64,000 nt of DNA, taken from contig NZ_JANUGW010000014.1 in assembly GCF_024753285.1 (NCBI RefSeq), positions 62,001-126,000 of the forward strand, read 5' to 3'. Source of the stretch: Massilia pinisoli. Lineage in GTDB: Bacteria > Pseudomonadota > Gammaproteobacteria > Burkholderiales > Burkholderiaceae_D. A model generated the notes under the pieces. The model saw only the letters and a list, made by a program, of their open reading frames with translations, was not told where the DNA came from and ran no database searches. Of this stretch, positions 52,185 to 60,961 are shown piece after piece. Both the position numbers and the translations under genes were made by a program. Every line of letters begins with the position of its first letter. Position 1 is the first letter of the stretch.

Positions 52185-55100
52185 ATGCCTGGTTCGACCA
52201 TCGATAGTGACCAGTTCCGCCGCATCCTGTCGCGCAACGTCGCCATGCCCTTGGGCATGGGCGTGCTCAGCGCGCTCGTGTTCGTCGGTATCATCGCCTA
52301 CCTCATCAACGTCCTCAGCTGGGTCGAGCATTCCGAACACGTGATCGGCCGCGCGAACGAGGTGAACCGGCTGTCGTCCGACATGGAAGCGGGCATGCGC
52401 GGCTACCTGCTGTCCGGCGACGACGAGTTCCTCGCCCCGTATTTGTCGGCCAAGCCGCGCATGGATGCCGAGCTCGCGAACCTGTCCCGCCTCGTCGGCG
52501 ACAATGCCGCGCAAGTCGAACGCATCGCGCGCGTGCGCGCGGCGCAGGGCCAATGGCAGGCGTTCGCCGAGGAAATGATCGCGCGGCGCGGCAAGAGCAG
52601 CGATTTCGTCGACATCGTCCAGAGCATCAAGAGCGGCCGCGGCAAGCTGCTGACGGACCAGGTCCGGCGCGAGTTCCTCGACTTCATCCTGGAAGAACAA
52701 CGCATCCTGCAGACGCGTAACGCGACGTCGCGCTCCGTGATCGCGTGGTCCGTCGCCGCGTTCCTCGCGTTCAGCCTCATCGTGGCCGGGTTGCTCGCCC
52801 TGTTCGGCCGACGCGAGTTGATGGCGCTGTCGAAGTCGTACGACACCATCCTGCAGGACGAGGCCGATCACAACGACCAGCTGCGCCAGCAGGCCTGGCT
52901 GCGCTCGGGCCAGGCGGAGCTGATCGCGAAGACGACCGGCATCGTGAGCCTGGAACCGCTGGCCGAGGTCGTGCTCAGCTACGTGGCGCGCTACGTCGAG
53001 GGCGTCGTCGGCGCCATGTATTTCCGTAACGACGACGGCACGCTGACCCGCATCGGTACCTATGGTTTCGCGCACGACGAGACCGAGCGCGGCCGCATCG
53101 TGCGGCCGGGCGAGTCGCTGGCCGCGCAGGCCGCCAGCGAGAACCGCATCGTCACGTTGAACGATTTGCCGCCCGACTACATCAAGGTCGGTTCGGCACT
53201 GGGCGAGGCCGCGCCGCACACACTCATCATTGCGCCAGTGTCGAATTTCGGCAAGATCAAGGGCATCATCGAGATCGGCTTCCTGCACGGCGTACGCGAG
53301 CGCGACGTCCAGTTCATGGAAACGATCGCCGCGTCCGTCGGCGCCGCGGTCGCCAACGTCGTGCACCGCCAGCGGCTGCAGGTGGCGCTGGAAGAGCAGC
53401 AGGCGCTGAACGAGGAGTTGCAGGTGCAGCAGGAAGAGCTGCGCACGGCGAACGAGGAACTGGAAGAGCAGTCGCGCGCGCTGGAGGAGTCGCAGTCGGC
53501 ACTGGAAAACCAGCAGGCCGAGCTGGAGCAGACGAACGAACAGCTGGCCGAGCAGGCCGCGAACCTCGACACCAAGAACAGCGCGCTCGTGCAAGCCCAG
53601 GAGCAATTGCGCGAGCGTGCGCTGGAACTGGAGCGGGCGAGCCGGTACAAGTCCGAATTCCTCGCGAACATGTCGCACGAATTGCGCACGCCGCTGAACA
53701 GCTCATTGATCCTCGCGAAACTGCTGGCGGACAATGTCGCCGGCAATTTGAACGACGAACAGGTGCGGTTCGCCCAGACGATTTATTCGGCGGGCAACGA
53801 CCTGCTCAACCTGATCAACGACATCCTCGACATTTCCAAGGTCGAGGCCGGCAAGCTGGAACTCGTGCCGGAAGACGTGCCGCTGCGCCGCGCCATCGAA
53901 GGCCTCGGCCGCGTGTTCGAACCGCTGGCGCGCCAGAAGAAGCTGGATTTCCGCGTGCACGTCGAGCCGGATGTCCCCGCCAGCATCCACACGGACCGCC
54001 AGCGGCTGGAACAGATCCTCAAGAATCTGCTGTCGAACGCCGTCAAGTTCACGGATGCGGGCAAGGTCATGCTGAACGTGAGCGCCAACGCGGACGGCTG
54101 GATCCAGTTCGCCGTGCAGGATTCCGGCATCGGCATCACGCCCGAGCAGCAGGACAAGATCTTCGACGCCTTCCACCAGGCCGACGGTTCCACCGCGCGC
54201 AAATACGGCGGCACGGGCCTGGGTCTGTCGATCTCGCGCGACCTGACCGCCTTGCTGGGCGGCACGCTCACATTGACGAGCACGCCGGGCGAGGGCAGCT
54301 GTTTCGTCCTCAGCCTGCCGCGCAACGGCACCGTCGCCGCGACGCCGCCCGCGCTGCCGGCCGCCCAGGCGCCGGCGCCCGTGCCGGCACCTGCACCTGC
54401 GCCGACCGTCGAGCCGCCGCAGGGCGTGACCTTGGCCGCGTTCACGGACGACCGCGCCGAGCCGGCCGCCGGCGTGCGCACGGTGCTCGTCATCGAGGAC
54501 GAGCCGGAATTCGCGCGCATCCTGTACGGCCTCGCGCACGACATGGAATTCCGCTGCCTCGTCGCGTTGACGGCGCAGGAAGGCCTGGAACTGGCGACCG
54601 GCGAGACGCCGGACGCGATCCTGCTCGACATCCGCCTGCCGGACCGGTCGGGCCTGTCGGTGCTGCAACAGCTGAAGGACAACCCGGCCACGCGCCACAT
54701 CCCCGTCCACGTCGTGTCCAGCCAGGACAACGGCGGCGAGGCGCTGCACCTGGGCGCCATCGGCTATGCGCTGAAGCCCACGTCGCGCGAGCAGCTGGAG
54801 GACGTGTTCCGCAAGCTGAAGGACAAGTCGTCGCAGACCATCAAGCGCGTGCTGCTCGTGGAGGACGACGAGCGCCAGCGCGACAGCGTCGTGCAATTGA
54901 TTTCCGATACCGACGTCGAGATCGCGGCCGTCGGGTCCGGCACGGAAGCGCTGGACTTGTTGCGCACGCAGATTTTCGATTGCATGATCATCGACTTGAA
55001 GCTGCCCGATATGCAGGGCAATGAATTACTCAAGCGTATGTCTCTCGAAGAACTGTGCTCGTTCCCGCCCGTCATCGTCTACACGGGTCGCAACCTCACG

Positions 55101-55658
55101 CGCGACGAGGAAGCGGAGCTGTTGAAGTATTCGCGCTCGATCATCATCAAGGGCGCGCGGTCGCCGGAGCGCCTTCTGGACGAGGTGACGCTGTTCCTGC
55201 ACAAGGTCGAGTCGGAACTGTCGTCGGAGCGCCAGTCGATGCTGAAGACGGTGCGCGGCCGCGACCGCGTGTTCGAAGGCCGCACGATCCTTCTCGTGGA
55301 CGACGACGTGCGCAACGTGTTCGCGCTGACGAGTGCGCTGGAACAACGGGGCGCGAAGGTCGAAGTGGGCCGTAATGGCTTCGAGGCCATCGCCAAGCTC
55401 GATGAGAACGATGCCATCGACCTCGTGCTGATGGACGTGATGATGCCCGGCATGGATGGCCTCGAAGCCACCCGCCGCATCCGCCAGGACAAGCGTTTCG
55501 CGCGCCTCCCGATCATCGCGATCACGGCGAAGGCGATGAAGGACGACCAGGAACAATGCCTGGCGGCGGGTGCCAACGATTACCTGGCCAAGCCGATCGA
55601 CCTGACCCGGCTGTACTCGCTGCTGCGCGTGTGGATGCCGACGCTGGAGCGCATTTGA
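52185..55658 (+). CDS. Hybrid sensor histidine kinase CHASE3-GAF-HisKA-HATPase-REC-REC-REC
   Basis: 1157 residues. Helix 1 (~20-42), CHASE3-like periplasmic sensor (~45-180, RGYLLSGDDEFLAPY), helix 2 (~187-208), GAF (~245-390), long Glu/Gln-rich coiled coil (~395-485), phospho-His498 in MSHELRTPLNS, HATPase (NLLSNAVKFTDAG, YGGTGLGLSIS), an Ala/Pro linker, then three receivers with Asp in DAILLDIRLPD, DCMIIDLKLPD and DLVLMDVMMPG. First gene of a four-gene operon with CheR, CheB and another kinase. Multiple receivers suggest a phosphorelay hub. Confidence 0.9.
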   Translation: MPGSTIDSDQFRRILSRNVAMPLGMGVLSALVFVGIIAYLINVLSWVEHSEHVIGRANEVNRLSSDMEAGMRGYLLSGDDEFLAPYLSAKPRMDAELANLSRLVGDNAAQVERIARVRAAQGQWQAFAEEMIARRGKSSDFVDIVQSIKSGRGKLLTDQVRREFLDFILEEQRILQTRNATSRSVIAWSVAAFLAFSLIVAGLLALFGRRELMALSKSYDTILQDEADHNDQLRQQAWLRSGQAELIAKTTGIVSLEPLAEVVLSYVARYVEGVVGAMYFRNDDGTLTRIGTYGFAHDETERGRIVRPGESLAAQAASENRIVTLNDLPPDYIKVGSALGEAAPHTLIIAPVSNFGKIKGIIEIGFLHGVRERDVQFMETIAASVGAAVANVVHRQRLQVALEEQQALNEELQVQQEELRTANEELEEQSRALEESQSALENQQAELEQTNEQLAEQAANLDTKNSALVQAQEQLRERALELERASRYKSEFLANMSHELRTPLNSSLILAKLLADNVAGNLNDEQVRFAQTIYSAGNDLLNLINDILDISKVEAGKLELVPEDVPLRRAIEGLGRVFEPLARQKKLDFRVHVEPDVPASIHTDRQRLEQILKNLLSNAVKFTDAGKVMLNVSANADGWIQFAVQDSGIGITPEQQDKIFDAFHQADGSTARKYGGTGLGLSISRDLTALLGGTLTLTSTPGEGSCFVLSLPRNGTVAATPPALPAAQAPAPVPAPAPAPTVEPPQGVTLAAFTDDRAEPAAGVRTVLVIEDEPEFARILYGLAHDMEFRCLVALTAQEGLELATGETPDAILLDIRLPDRSGLSVLQQLKDNPATRHIPVHVVSSQDNGGEALHLGAIGYALKPTSREQLEDVFRKLKDKSSQTIKRVLLVEDDERQRDSVVQLISDTDVEIAAVGSGTEALDLLRTQIFDCMIIDLKLPDMQGNELLKRMSLEELCSFPPVIVYTGRNLTRDEEAELLKYSRSIIIKGARSPERLLDEVTLFLHKVESELSSERQSMLKTVRGRDRVFEGRTILLVDDDVRNVFALTSALEQRGAKVEVGRNGFEAIAKLDENDAIDLVLMDVMMPGMDGLEATRRIRQDKRFARLPIIAITAKAMKDDQEQCLAAGANDYLAKPIDLTRLYSLLRVWMPTLERI

Positions 55659-55666
55659 AGAAGCCC

Positions 55667-56497
55667 ATGCACAATCCGCCGGGCGACGTCGACATCGAGT
55701 TGCGGATGCTGATCGAAGCTGTCTTCCTCAAGTACAACTACGATTTCCGCGACTACACGGGGGCTTCGCAAAAGCGCCGCGTACTGGCCGCCATGCGCGC
55801 GATGGACTGCGATACGGTATCGGCCTTGCAGGCGCGCGTCATGCACGACCCGGCCGCGTTCACGCAGCTGCTGCAGTTTTTGACCATCCCCGTTACGGAA
55901 ATGTTCCGCGACCCGGATTATTATTTGGCTGTACGCCGGCTCATCGTGCCGTTCCTGAAGACGTATCCGTCGCTGAACGTGTGGGTGGCCGGCTGCAGCA
56001 CGGGCGAGGAAGTGTATTCGCTCGCCATCCTGCTGCATGAGGAGGGCCTGCTGGAGCGCACGCAGATGTACGCGACCGACATCAATCCGGATGCACTGGA
56101 GGCCGCGCGACGCGGCGTGATGCCGCTCGACAAGATGCGCCGGTACACGGAGAACTACCAGAAATCGGGCGGCACGCGCGCATTCTCCGACTATTACACG
56201 GCGGCCTATGGCGGCGCGCTGTTCGACCGCGCGCTCGTGGAGCACGTCACGTTCGCCGACCACAGCCTGGCCACGGACGCCGTGTTCGCGGAGACGCATT
56301 TCATCAGCTGCCGCAACGTGATGATCTACTTTAACCGGCGCCTGCAGAACCGGGTGCTGGGGCTGTTCCACGAATCGCTGTGCCACCGCGGCTTCCTCGG
56401 CCTCGGCAGCAAGGAAAGCATCGACTTTTCCACGTATGCCCAGCGGTTCGAATCGCTCGCGAAGCGGGAGCGGGTGTTCCGCAAGGTGGCGTCATGA
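55667..56497 (+). CDS. CheR-type protein-glutamate O-methyltransferase
   Basis: 276 residues. N-terminal helical region (VFLKYNYDFRDYTGASQKRR), then a SAM-binding methyltransferase domain with VAGCSTGEEVYSLAIL, ATDINPDALEAARRG and ISCRNVMIYFN. CheR enzymes methylate glutamates of chemoreceptors. The ATG lies 8 bp after the hybrid kinase stop, and the stop overlaps the CheB start (ATGA). The context is a kinase cluster without cheA/cheW, so it may act on the sensor kinase coiled coil or a distant receptor. Confidence 0.88.
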   Translation: MHNPPGDVDIELRMLIEAVFLKYNYDFRDYTGASQKRRVLAAMRAMDCDTVSALQARVMHDPAAFTQLLQFLTIPVTEMFRDPDYYLAVRRLIVPFLKTYPSLNVWVAGCSTGEEVYSLAILLHEEGLLERTQMYATDINPDALEAARRGVMPLDKMRRYTENYQKSGGTRAFSDYYTAAYGGALFDRALVEHVTFADHSLATDAVFAETHFISCRNVMIYFNRRLQNRVLGLFHESLCHRGFLGLGSKESIDFSTYAQRFESLAKRERVFRKVAS

Positions 56498-57123
56498 CGT
56501 CCGCGCCTGCCCATGTCGCGGACGATGCGTTGCGCGCCGTCCTGCGCGGCCGGCGCTTCGAGGCCGTCGTGATCGGCGGCTCGGCCGGCGGCGTGGACGC
56601 GCTCGTCGCGCTGCTGCCGGCGCTGCCGGCAAAGTTCCGCCTGGCCGTGGTCTGCATCCTGCACCTGCCGGGCGACCGCGAGAGCCGCCTGGCCGAATTG
56701 TTCGACGAGCGCTTGCCGCTGCCTGTGAAAGAGGCGGTGGACAAGGAAGAAGTCGTGCCCGGTACCGTGTATTTCGCCGGGGCCGGCTACCACCTGTCCG
56801 TCGAGCGCGACCGCACGTTCTCGCTCAGCTGCGAGCCGCCCGTGCACTTCGCACGGCCCGCGATCGACGTGCTGATGGAGTCGAGCGCGGACGCGTACGG
56901 GCCCGCGCTGGCCGGTATCCTGCTGACGGGCGCCAACCACGACGGCGCCGACGGCATGGCCCGCATCCGCGCCCGCGGCGGTTTCACGATCGTGCAGGAT
57001 CCGGCCGATGCGCAGGTGCCCACGATGCCCGTGAGCGCCATCCATCGCAGCAAGCCGAACCTGATCCTGCCATTGGCGCGCATCCACGCCCTGTTGCCCA
57101 TGTTGGAGACGAATGAACCATGA
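56494..57123 (+). CDS. CheB-type methylesterase domain protein without receiver
   Basis: 209 residues, only the esterase domain. Serine in GGSAGGVDAL near 34, histidine in CILHLPGDRESRL and aspartate in LTGANHDGADGMARI match the CheB catalytic set. The usual N-terminal receiver is absent. It is translationally coupled on both sides (ATGA overlaps with CheR and with the next kinase). It would remove methyl groups added by the CheR-type protein. Confidence 0.87.
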   Translation: MTSAPAHVADDALRAVLRGRRFEAVVIGGSAGGVDALVALLPALPAKFRLAVVCILHLPGDRESRLAELFDERLPLPVKEAVDKEEVVPGTVYFAGAGYHLSVERDRTFSLSCEPPVHFARPAIDVLMESSADAYGPALAGILLTGANHDGADGMARIRARGGFTIVQDPADAQVPTMPVSAIHRSKPNLILPLARIHALLPMLETNEP

Positions 57124-58337
57124 GCGCACACGACCCTAGCAAACTGCTGATCGTCGACGACCTGCCGGAAAACCTGCGCGCCCTCGACGCCCTCATCCGC
57201 GACGAGCAGCGCCTCGTGTTCCAGGCCCAGTCCGGCGAGGAAGCGTTGTCGCTGATGCTCGAGCACGAGTTCGCGCTCGCCATCCTGGACGTGCAGATGC
57301 CGGGCATGGACGGCTTCGAACTGGCCGAACTGATGCGCTCGACGTCGCGCACCCGGAACATTCCGATCGTGTTCGTATCCGCCGCGGGCCGCGAGCTGAA
57401 CTATGCGTTCAAGGGCTACGAGACGGGCGCCGTCGATTTCCTGTACAAGCCGCTCGACCCGGACGCCGTGCGCAGCAAGGTGCACGTGTTCGTCACGCTG
57501 GACCAGCAGCGGCGCGAAATGCGGCGCCAGATGGAGGCGCTGGAAGCGGCGCGGCGCGAGCAGGAAGTGCTGCTGCGCGAACTGAACGCGACGCAGGCCG
57601 AGCTGCAACGCTCGCTGCACATGCGCGATGAATTCATGTCCCTCGTCGCGCACGAGCTGCGCACGCCGCTGAACACGCTGTTCCTCGAAACGCAGATGCG
57701 CAGCCTGCAGCTGAAGCGGGGCAATCTGCCCGCGTTCAATCCGGAACAGATGAGCAGCATGATCAAGCGCGACGAGCGCCAGATCAAGGCGATGATCCGC
57801 CTGATCGACGACATGCTCGACGTGTCGCGCATGAAGAGCGGGACATTGTCGATCCGCCCGGCGAAGGTCGAGCTGATGGCCTTGCTCGAGCGCGTCGTCA
57901 ACGACCTGTCGCTGCAGGCCGCGGCGGCCGGCACGAACGTCGTGCTGGCGCCGCACGCGCCCGTCGAAGGCTTCTGGGACGAATTCCGCATCGAACAGGT
58001 CGTCGTCAACCTGCTGACGAATGCGCTGCGCTACGGCGGAGGCGGGGCCGTCGAGGTCAGCGTCCGGACGGAAGGCTGCAACGCGCGCATCGCCGTGCGC
58101 GACCACGGCAAGGGCATCGCGCCCGATTTCCTCGAACGCATCTTCGAACCGTATGAGCGGGGCGCCAAGAGCGGCGAGCCGAAAGGGCTGGGCCTGGGCT
58201 TGTACATCTCGCGTCAGCTCGCGCTGTCGCACGGCGGCCAGCTGACGGTCGAGAGCACGCCGGGCGAGGGCGCCACCTTCAGCCTTATCCTGCCATGCAC
58301 GGAGACGGCCGTGCAGGCGGCTGCCACGCCCGCTTGA
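57120..58337 (+). CDS. Receiver-histidine kinase (HisKA type)
   Basis: 405 residues: an N-terminal receiver (~8-125; Asp in LAILDVQMPGMDGFE, Lys in FLYKPLDPDA), a coiled coil (~128-160), HisKA with phospho-His in SLVAHELRTPLNT near 178, and HATPase (NLLTNALRYGG, DHGKGI, GLGLGLYISRQLA). No membrane segment. As the last gene of the operon it may take phosphate from the hybrid kinase through its receiver. Confidence 0.88.
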   Translation: MSAHDPSKLLIVDDLPENLRALDALIRDEQRLVFQAQSGEEALSLMLEHEFALAILDVQMPGMDGFELAELMRSTSRTRNIPIVFVSAAGRELNYAFKGYETGAVDFLYKPLDPDAVRSKVHVFVTLDQQRREMRRQMEALEAARREQEVLLRELNATQAELQRSLHMRDEFMSLVAHELRTPLNTLFLETQMRSLQLKRGNLPAFNPEQMSSMIKRDERQIKAMIRLIDDMLDVSRMKSGTLSIRPAKVELMALLERVVNDLSLQAAAAGTNVVLAPHAPVEGFWDEFRIEQVVVNLLTNALRYGGGGAVEVSVRTEGCNARIAVRDHGKGIAPDFLERIFEPYERGAKSGEPKGLGLGLYISRQLALSHGGQLTVESTPGEGATFSLILPCTETAVQAAATPA

Positions 58338-58357
58338 GCCGCTTCACGATCGTTGCG

Positions 58358-58396
58358 ATAGGCTCGGCCTATGCGGTAGTGATAGCTAAAATCAAT
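58358..58396 (+). promoter_or_regulatory. OxyR-like operator upstream of ahpC
   Basis: ATAG-N7-CTAT (58358-58372) is a perfect half of the OxyR consensus. After 9 bp comes ATAG-N7-CAAT (58382-58396), a near-perfect second half; the canonical spacing between halves is 7. It ends 22 bp upstream of the -35 element, the position expected for activation. ahpCF is a classical OxyR target. Confidence 0.45.
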
Positions 58397-58418
58397 TGAT
58401 AAAATCCATTCAATCAAT

Positions 58419-58447
58419 TTCACATCAAACCCCGTGCAGGGTATAGT
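58419..58447 (+). promoter_or_regulatory. Sigma-70 promoter of ahpC
   Basis: TTCACA (58419-58424), a 17-bp spacer and TATAGT (58442-58447). Start of ahpC is 43 bp downstream, behind a GAAAGAGGAG ribosome-binding site. Confidence 0.65.
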
Positions 58448-58489
58448 ACGCACCTGAGCATTTTTTTAACCCCGAAAGAGGAGTACTGC

Positions 58490-59053
58490 ATGTCCATCAT
58501 CAACACCGAAATCAAGCCGTTCAAAGCAACCGCTTACCACGCAGGCAAGTTCATCGACCTGACCGAAGCCGATTTCAAAGGCACCTGGTCGGTCCTGATG
58601 TTCTACCCGGCAGACTTCACCTTCGTCTGCCCGACCGAACTGGAAGACCTGGCTGCTTTCCAGTCGGAATTCGACAAGATGGGCGTGAAAGTCTATGGCG
58701 TGTCGACCGACACCCACTTCGCCCACAAGGCATGGCACGACACGTCGGACGCGATCAAGAAGGTCAACTACCCGCTGATCGGCGACCCGACCGGCCTGCT
58801 GTCGCGTAACTTCGAAGTCATGATCGAAGAAGAAGGCCTGGCCCTGCGCGGCACGTTCGTGATCAATCCGGAAGGCCAGATCAAGGTCATGGAAGTGCAC
58901 GACAACGGCATCGGCCGCGACGCGTCGGAACTGCTGCGCAAGGTGAAGGCAGCCCAGTACGTCGCATCGCACCCGGGCGAAGTCTGCCCGGCCAAGTGGA
59001 CCGAAGGCGCCGCAACGCTGAAGCCGTCGCTGGACCTGGTCGGCAAGATCTAA
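58490..59053 (+). CDS. ahpC: Alkyl hydroperoxide reductase subunit C (typical 2-Cys peroxiredoxin)
   Basis: 187 residues, the exact usual length. Peroxidatic Cys lies in DFTFVCPTEL near 47 and the resolving Cys in GEVCPAKW near 166. It reduces hydrogen peroxide and organic hydroperoxides and is recycled by AhpF, encoded next. Codon use is strongly biased (few rare codons), as in highly expressed genes. Promoter and OxyR-like site lie upstream. Confidence 0.95.
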   Translation: MSIINTEIKPFKATAYHAGKFIDLTEADFKGTWSVLMFYPADFTFVCPTELEDLAAFQSEFDKMGVKVYGVSTDTHFAHKAWHDTSDAIKKVNYPLIGDPTGLLSRNFEVMIEEEGLALRGTFVINPEGQIKVMEVHDNGIGRDASELLRKVKAAQYVASHPGEVCPAKWTEGAATLKPSLDLVGKI

Positions 59054-59062
59054 GTAACACAT

Positions 59063-59117
59063 GGTGGGCGGAGGCCGCCCACCCTACGACACCCGTAGGG
59101 TGGGCACTCCGTGCCCA
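59063..59117. repeat. Intergenic palindromic repeat between ahpC and ahpF
   Basis: Two hairpins in tandem: GGTGGGCGG-agg-CCGCCCACC (59063-59083) and TGGGCAC-tcc-GTGCCCA (59101-59117), with CCCTAC / GTAGGG arms facing each other between them. The sequence resembles the dispersed REP-like elements of this bacterial group. It may lower read-through from ahpC to ahpF. Only one copy is in the window. Confidence 0.55.
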
Positions 59118-59330
59118 TCAGGCAGTAACGCAACAGTTGTACTAGGCACCGGCCGCGAGGGGCGGCCGGTGCCGACCCCTCCCCACGAGCCCAACCGGAA
59201 CGGGCCCGCCCAAGCAAGACAGGCGATCTCACTAGTCGATCTGCCGGTCCAGATTCACTATTTAGATTGGATGGATGCGTCCGCGATGGACCGCATCGGC
59301 CTGAACACGACTGAACGAAAGGATACGATC

Positions 59331-60908
59331 ATGCTCGAACAAGAACTGAAAACCCAACTCGCCGGCTACCTGCAACGCGTCCAGCAACCGTTCGAGATCG
59401 TCGCTTCGCTGGACGACAGCGACACGTCGAAGCAGACGCTCGACCTGCTGCAGACGATCCAGGGCCTGCGCGCCGACAAGATCACGTTGCGCACGGACGG
59501 CAACGACGCACGCAAGCCGTCGTTCAGCCTGAAGCGCGCCGGCACCGACATGAACCTGCGCTTCGCCGGCCTGCCGCTGGGCCACGAGTTCACGTCGCTC
59601 GTGCTCGCGCTGCTGTGGACGGGCGGCCACCCGCCGAAAGTCGAGGCCGAGACGATCGATGCGATCAAGGCGCTGGACGCCGACTACAACTTCGAGATGT
59701 ACATGTCGCTGACATGCCATAACTGCCCGGACGTCGTGCAGGCGCTGTCCCTGATGGCGATCCTGAACCCGCGCGTCAAGACGACCGTGATCGAGGGCGG
59801 CGCGTTCCAGGCCGAAGTCGAGGCGCGCAAGGTGATGGCCGTGCCGATGGTGTTCCTGAACGGCGAGCTGTTCGGCTCCGGCCGCATGATGATCGAAGAG
59901 ATCGTCGCCAAGCTGGACAAGGGCGCCGGCGACCGCGACGCGGCGAAACTGAACGCGAAGGACCCGTACGACGTGCTGATCGTCGGTGGCGGCCCGTCGG
60001 GCGCAGCCGCAGCCGTGTATGCGGCCCGCAAGGGCATCCGCACGGGCATCGCGACGGAGCGCTTCGGCGGCCAGGTCAACGACACGATGTCGATCGAGAA
60101 CTACATCTCCGTGCTGGAAACGGACGGCCCGAAATTCGCCGCCGCGCTGGAAGCCCAGGTGCGCCACTATGGCGTCGAGGTCCTGACGCAGAACACGGCC
60201 GCGAAGATCATCCCGCCGTCCGCACCCGGTGAACTGGTCGAAGTGCAGTTCACGAATGGCGGTTCGCTGAAGTCGAGCACCGTGATCCTGTCGACGGGCG
60301 CGCGCTGGAGGAACGTCAACGTGCCGGGCGAACAGGAATACAAGAACGCCGGCGTGAACTACTGCCCGCACTGCGACGGCCCGCTGTACAAGGGCAAGCG
60401 CGTCGCCGTCATCGGCGGCGGCAACTCGGGCGTGGAAGCGGCAATCGACCTCGCGGGCATCGTCGAGCACGTGACCCTGGTGGAATTCGCGCCGCAGCTG
60501 AAGGCGGACGCCGTGCTCGTCAACAAGGTGGAAAGCCTGTCGAACGTGACGATCCACGTGAACGCGCAGACGACGGAGATCACCGGCGACGGCAGCAAGG
60601 TCAACGGCATCAAGTTCAAGGATCGCTTGAGCGGCGAGGAACACCACGTGCCGCTGGCCGGCGTGTTCGTCCAGATCGGCCTCGTGCCGAACACGGAGTT
60701 CCTGAAAGGCACGGTGGAATTGTCGCGCTTCGGCGAGATCGTTGTGGATGCGCACGGCCGCACGAACGTCCCGGGCGTGTTCGCCGCGGGCGATGCGACG
60801 ACCACGCCGTTCAAGCAGATCGTCATCGCGGCGGGCGATGGGGCGAAAGCGGCGCTGTCCGCATTCGACTACCTGATCCGGATGCCGGTGTCCGTCGAAG
60901 CCGCGTAA
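59331..60908 (+). CDS. ahpF: Alkyl hydroperoxide reductase subunit F
   Basis: 525 residues from ATG 59331 (GAAAGGA ribosome-binding site). Two N-terminal thioredoxin-like folds, the second with the redox pair CHNC near 128-131; then FAD domain (IVGGGPSGAAAAVYAARKG), the thioredoxin-reductase-like pair CPHCDG near 345, NADH site (VIGGGNSGVEAAIDLAGI) and GVFAAGDATTTPFKQ. It passes electrons from NADH to AhpC. The 277-bp gap after ahpC holds the palindromic repeat. Confidence 0.95.
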   Translation: MLEQELKTQLAGYLQRVQQPFEIVASLDDSDTSKQTLDLLQTIQGLRADKITLRTDGNDARKPSFSLKRAGTDMNLRFAGLPLGHEFTSLVLALLWTGGHPPKVEAETIDAIKALDADYNFEMYMSLTCHNCPDVVQALSLMAILNPRVKTTVIEGGAFQAEVEARKVMAVPMVFLNGELFGSGRMMIEEIVAKLDKGAGDRDAAKLNAKDPYDVLIVGGGPSGAAAAVYAARKGIRTGIATERFGGQVNDTMSIENYISVLETDGPKFAAALEAQVRHYGVEVLTQNTAAKIIPPSAPGELVEVQFTNGGSLKSSTVILSTGARWRNVNVPGEQEYKNAGVNYCPHCDGPLYKGKRVAVIGGGNSGVEAAIDLAGIVEHVTLVEFAPQLKADAVLVNKVESLSNVTIHVNAQTTEITGDGSKVNGIKFKDRLSGEEHHVPLAGVFVQIGLVPNTEFLKGTVELSRFGEIVVDAHGRTNVPGVFAAGDATTTPFKQIVIAAGDGAKAALSAFDYLIRMPVSVEAA

Positions 60909-60927
60909 GCGTCGACAGGCAGCGCTG

Positions 60928-60953
60928 AGCCCGGCCGGGAAACCGCCCGGGCT
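60928..60953 (+). terminator. Rho-independent terminator of ahpF
   Basis: AGCCCGG ... CCGGGCT stem followed by TTTTTC, 19 bp after the ahpF stop. It may also serve the convergent glycosidase relic. Confidence 0.8.
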
Positions 60954-60961
60954 TTTTCTAT

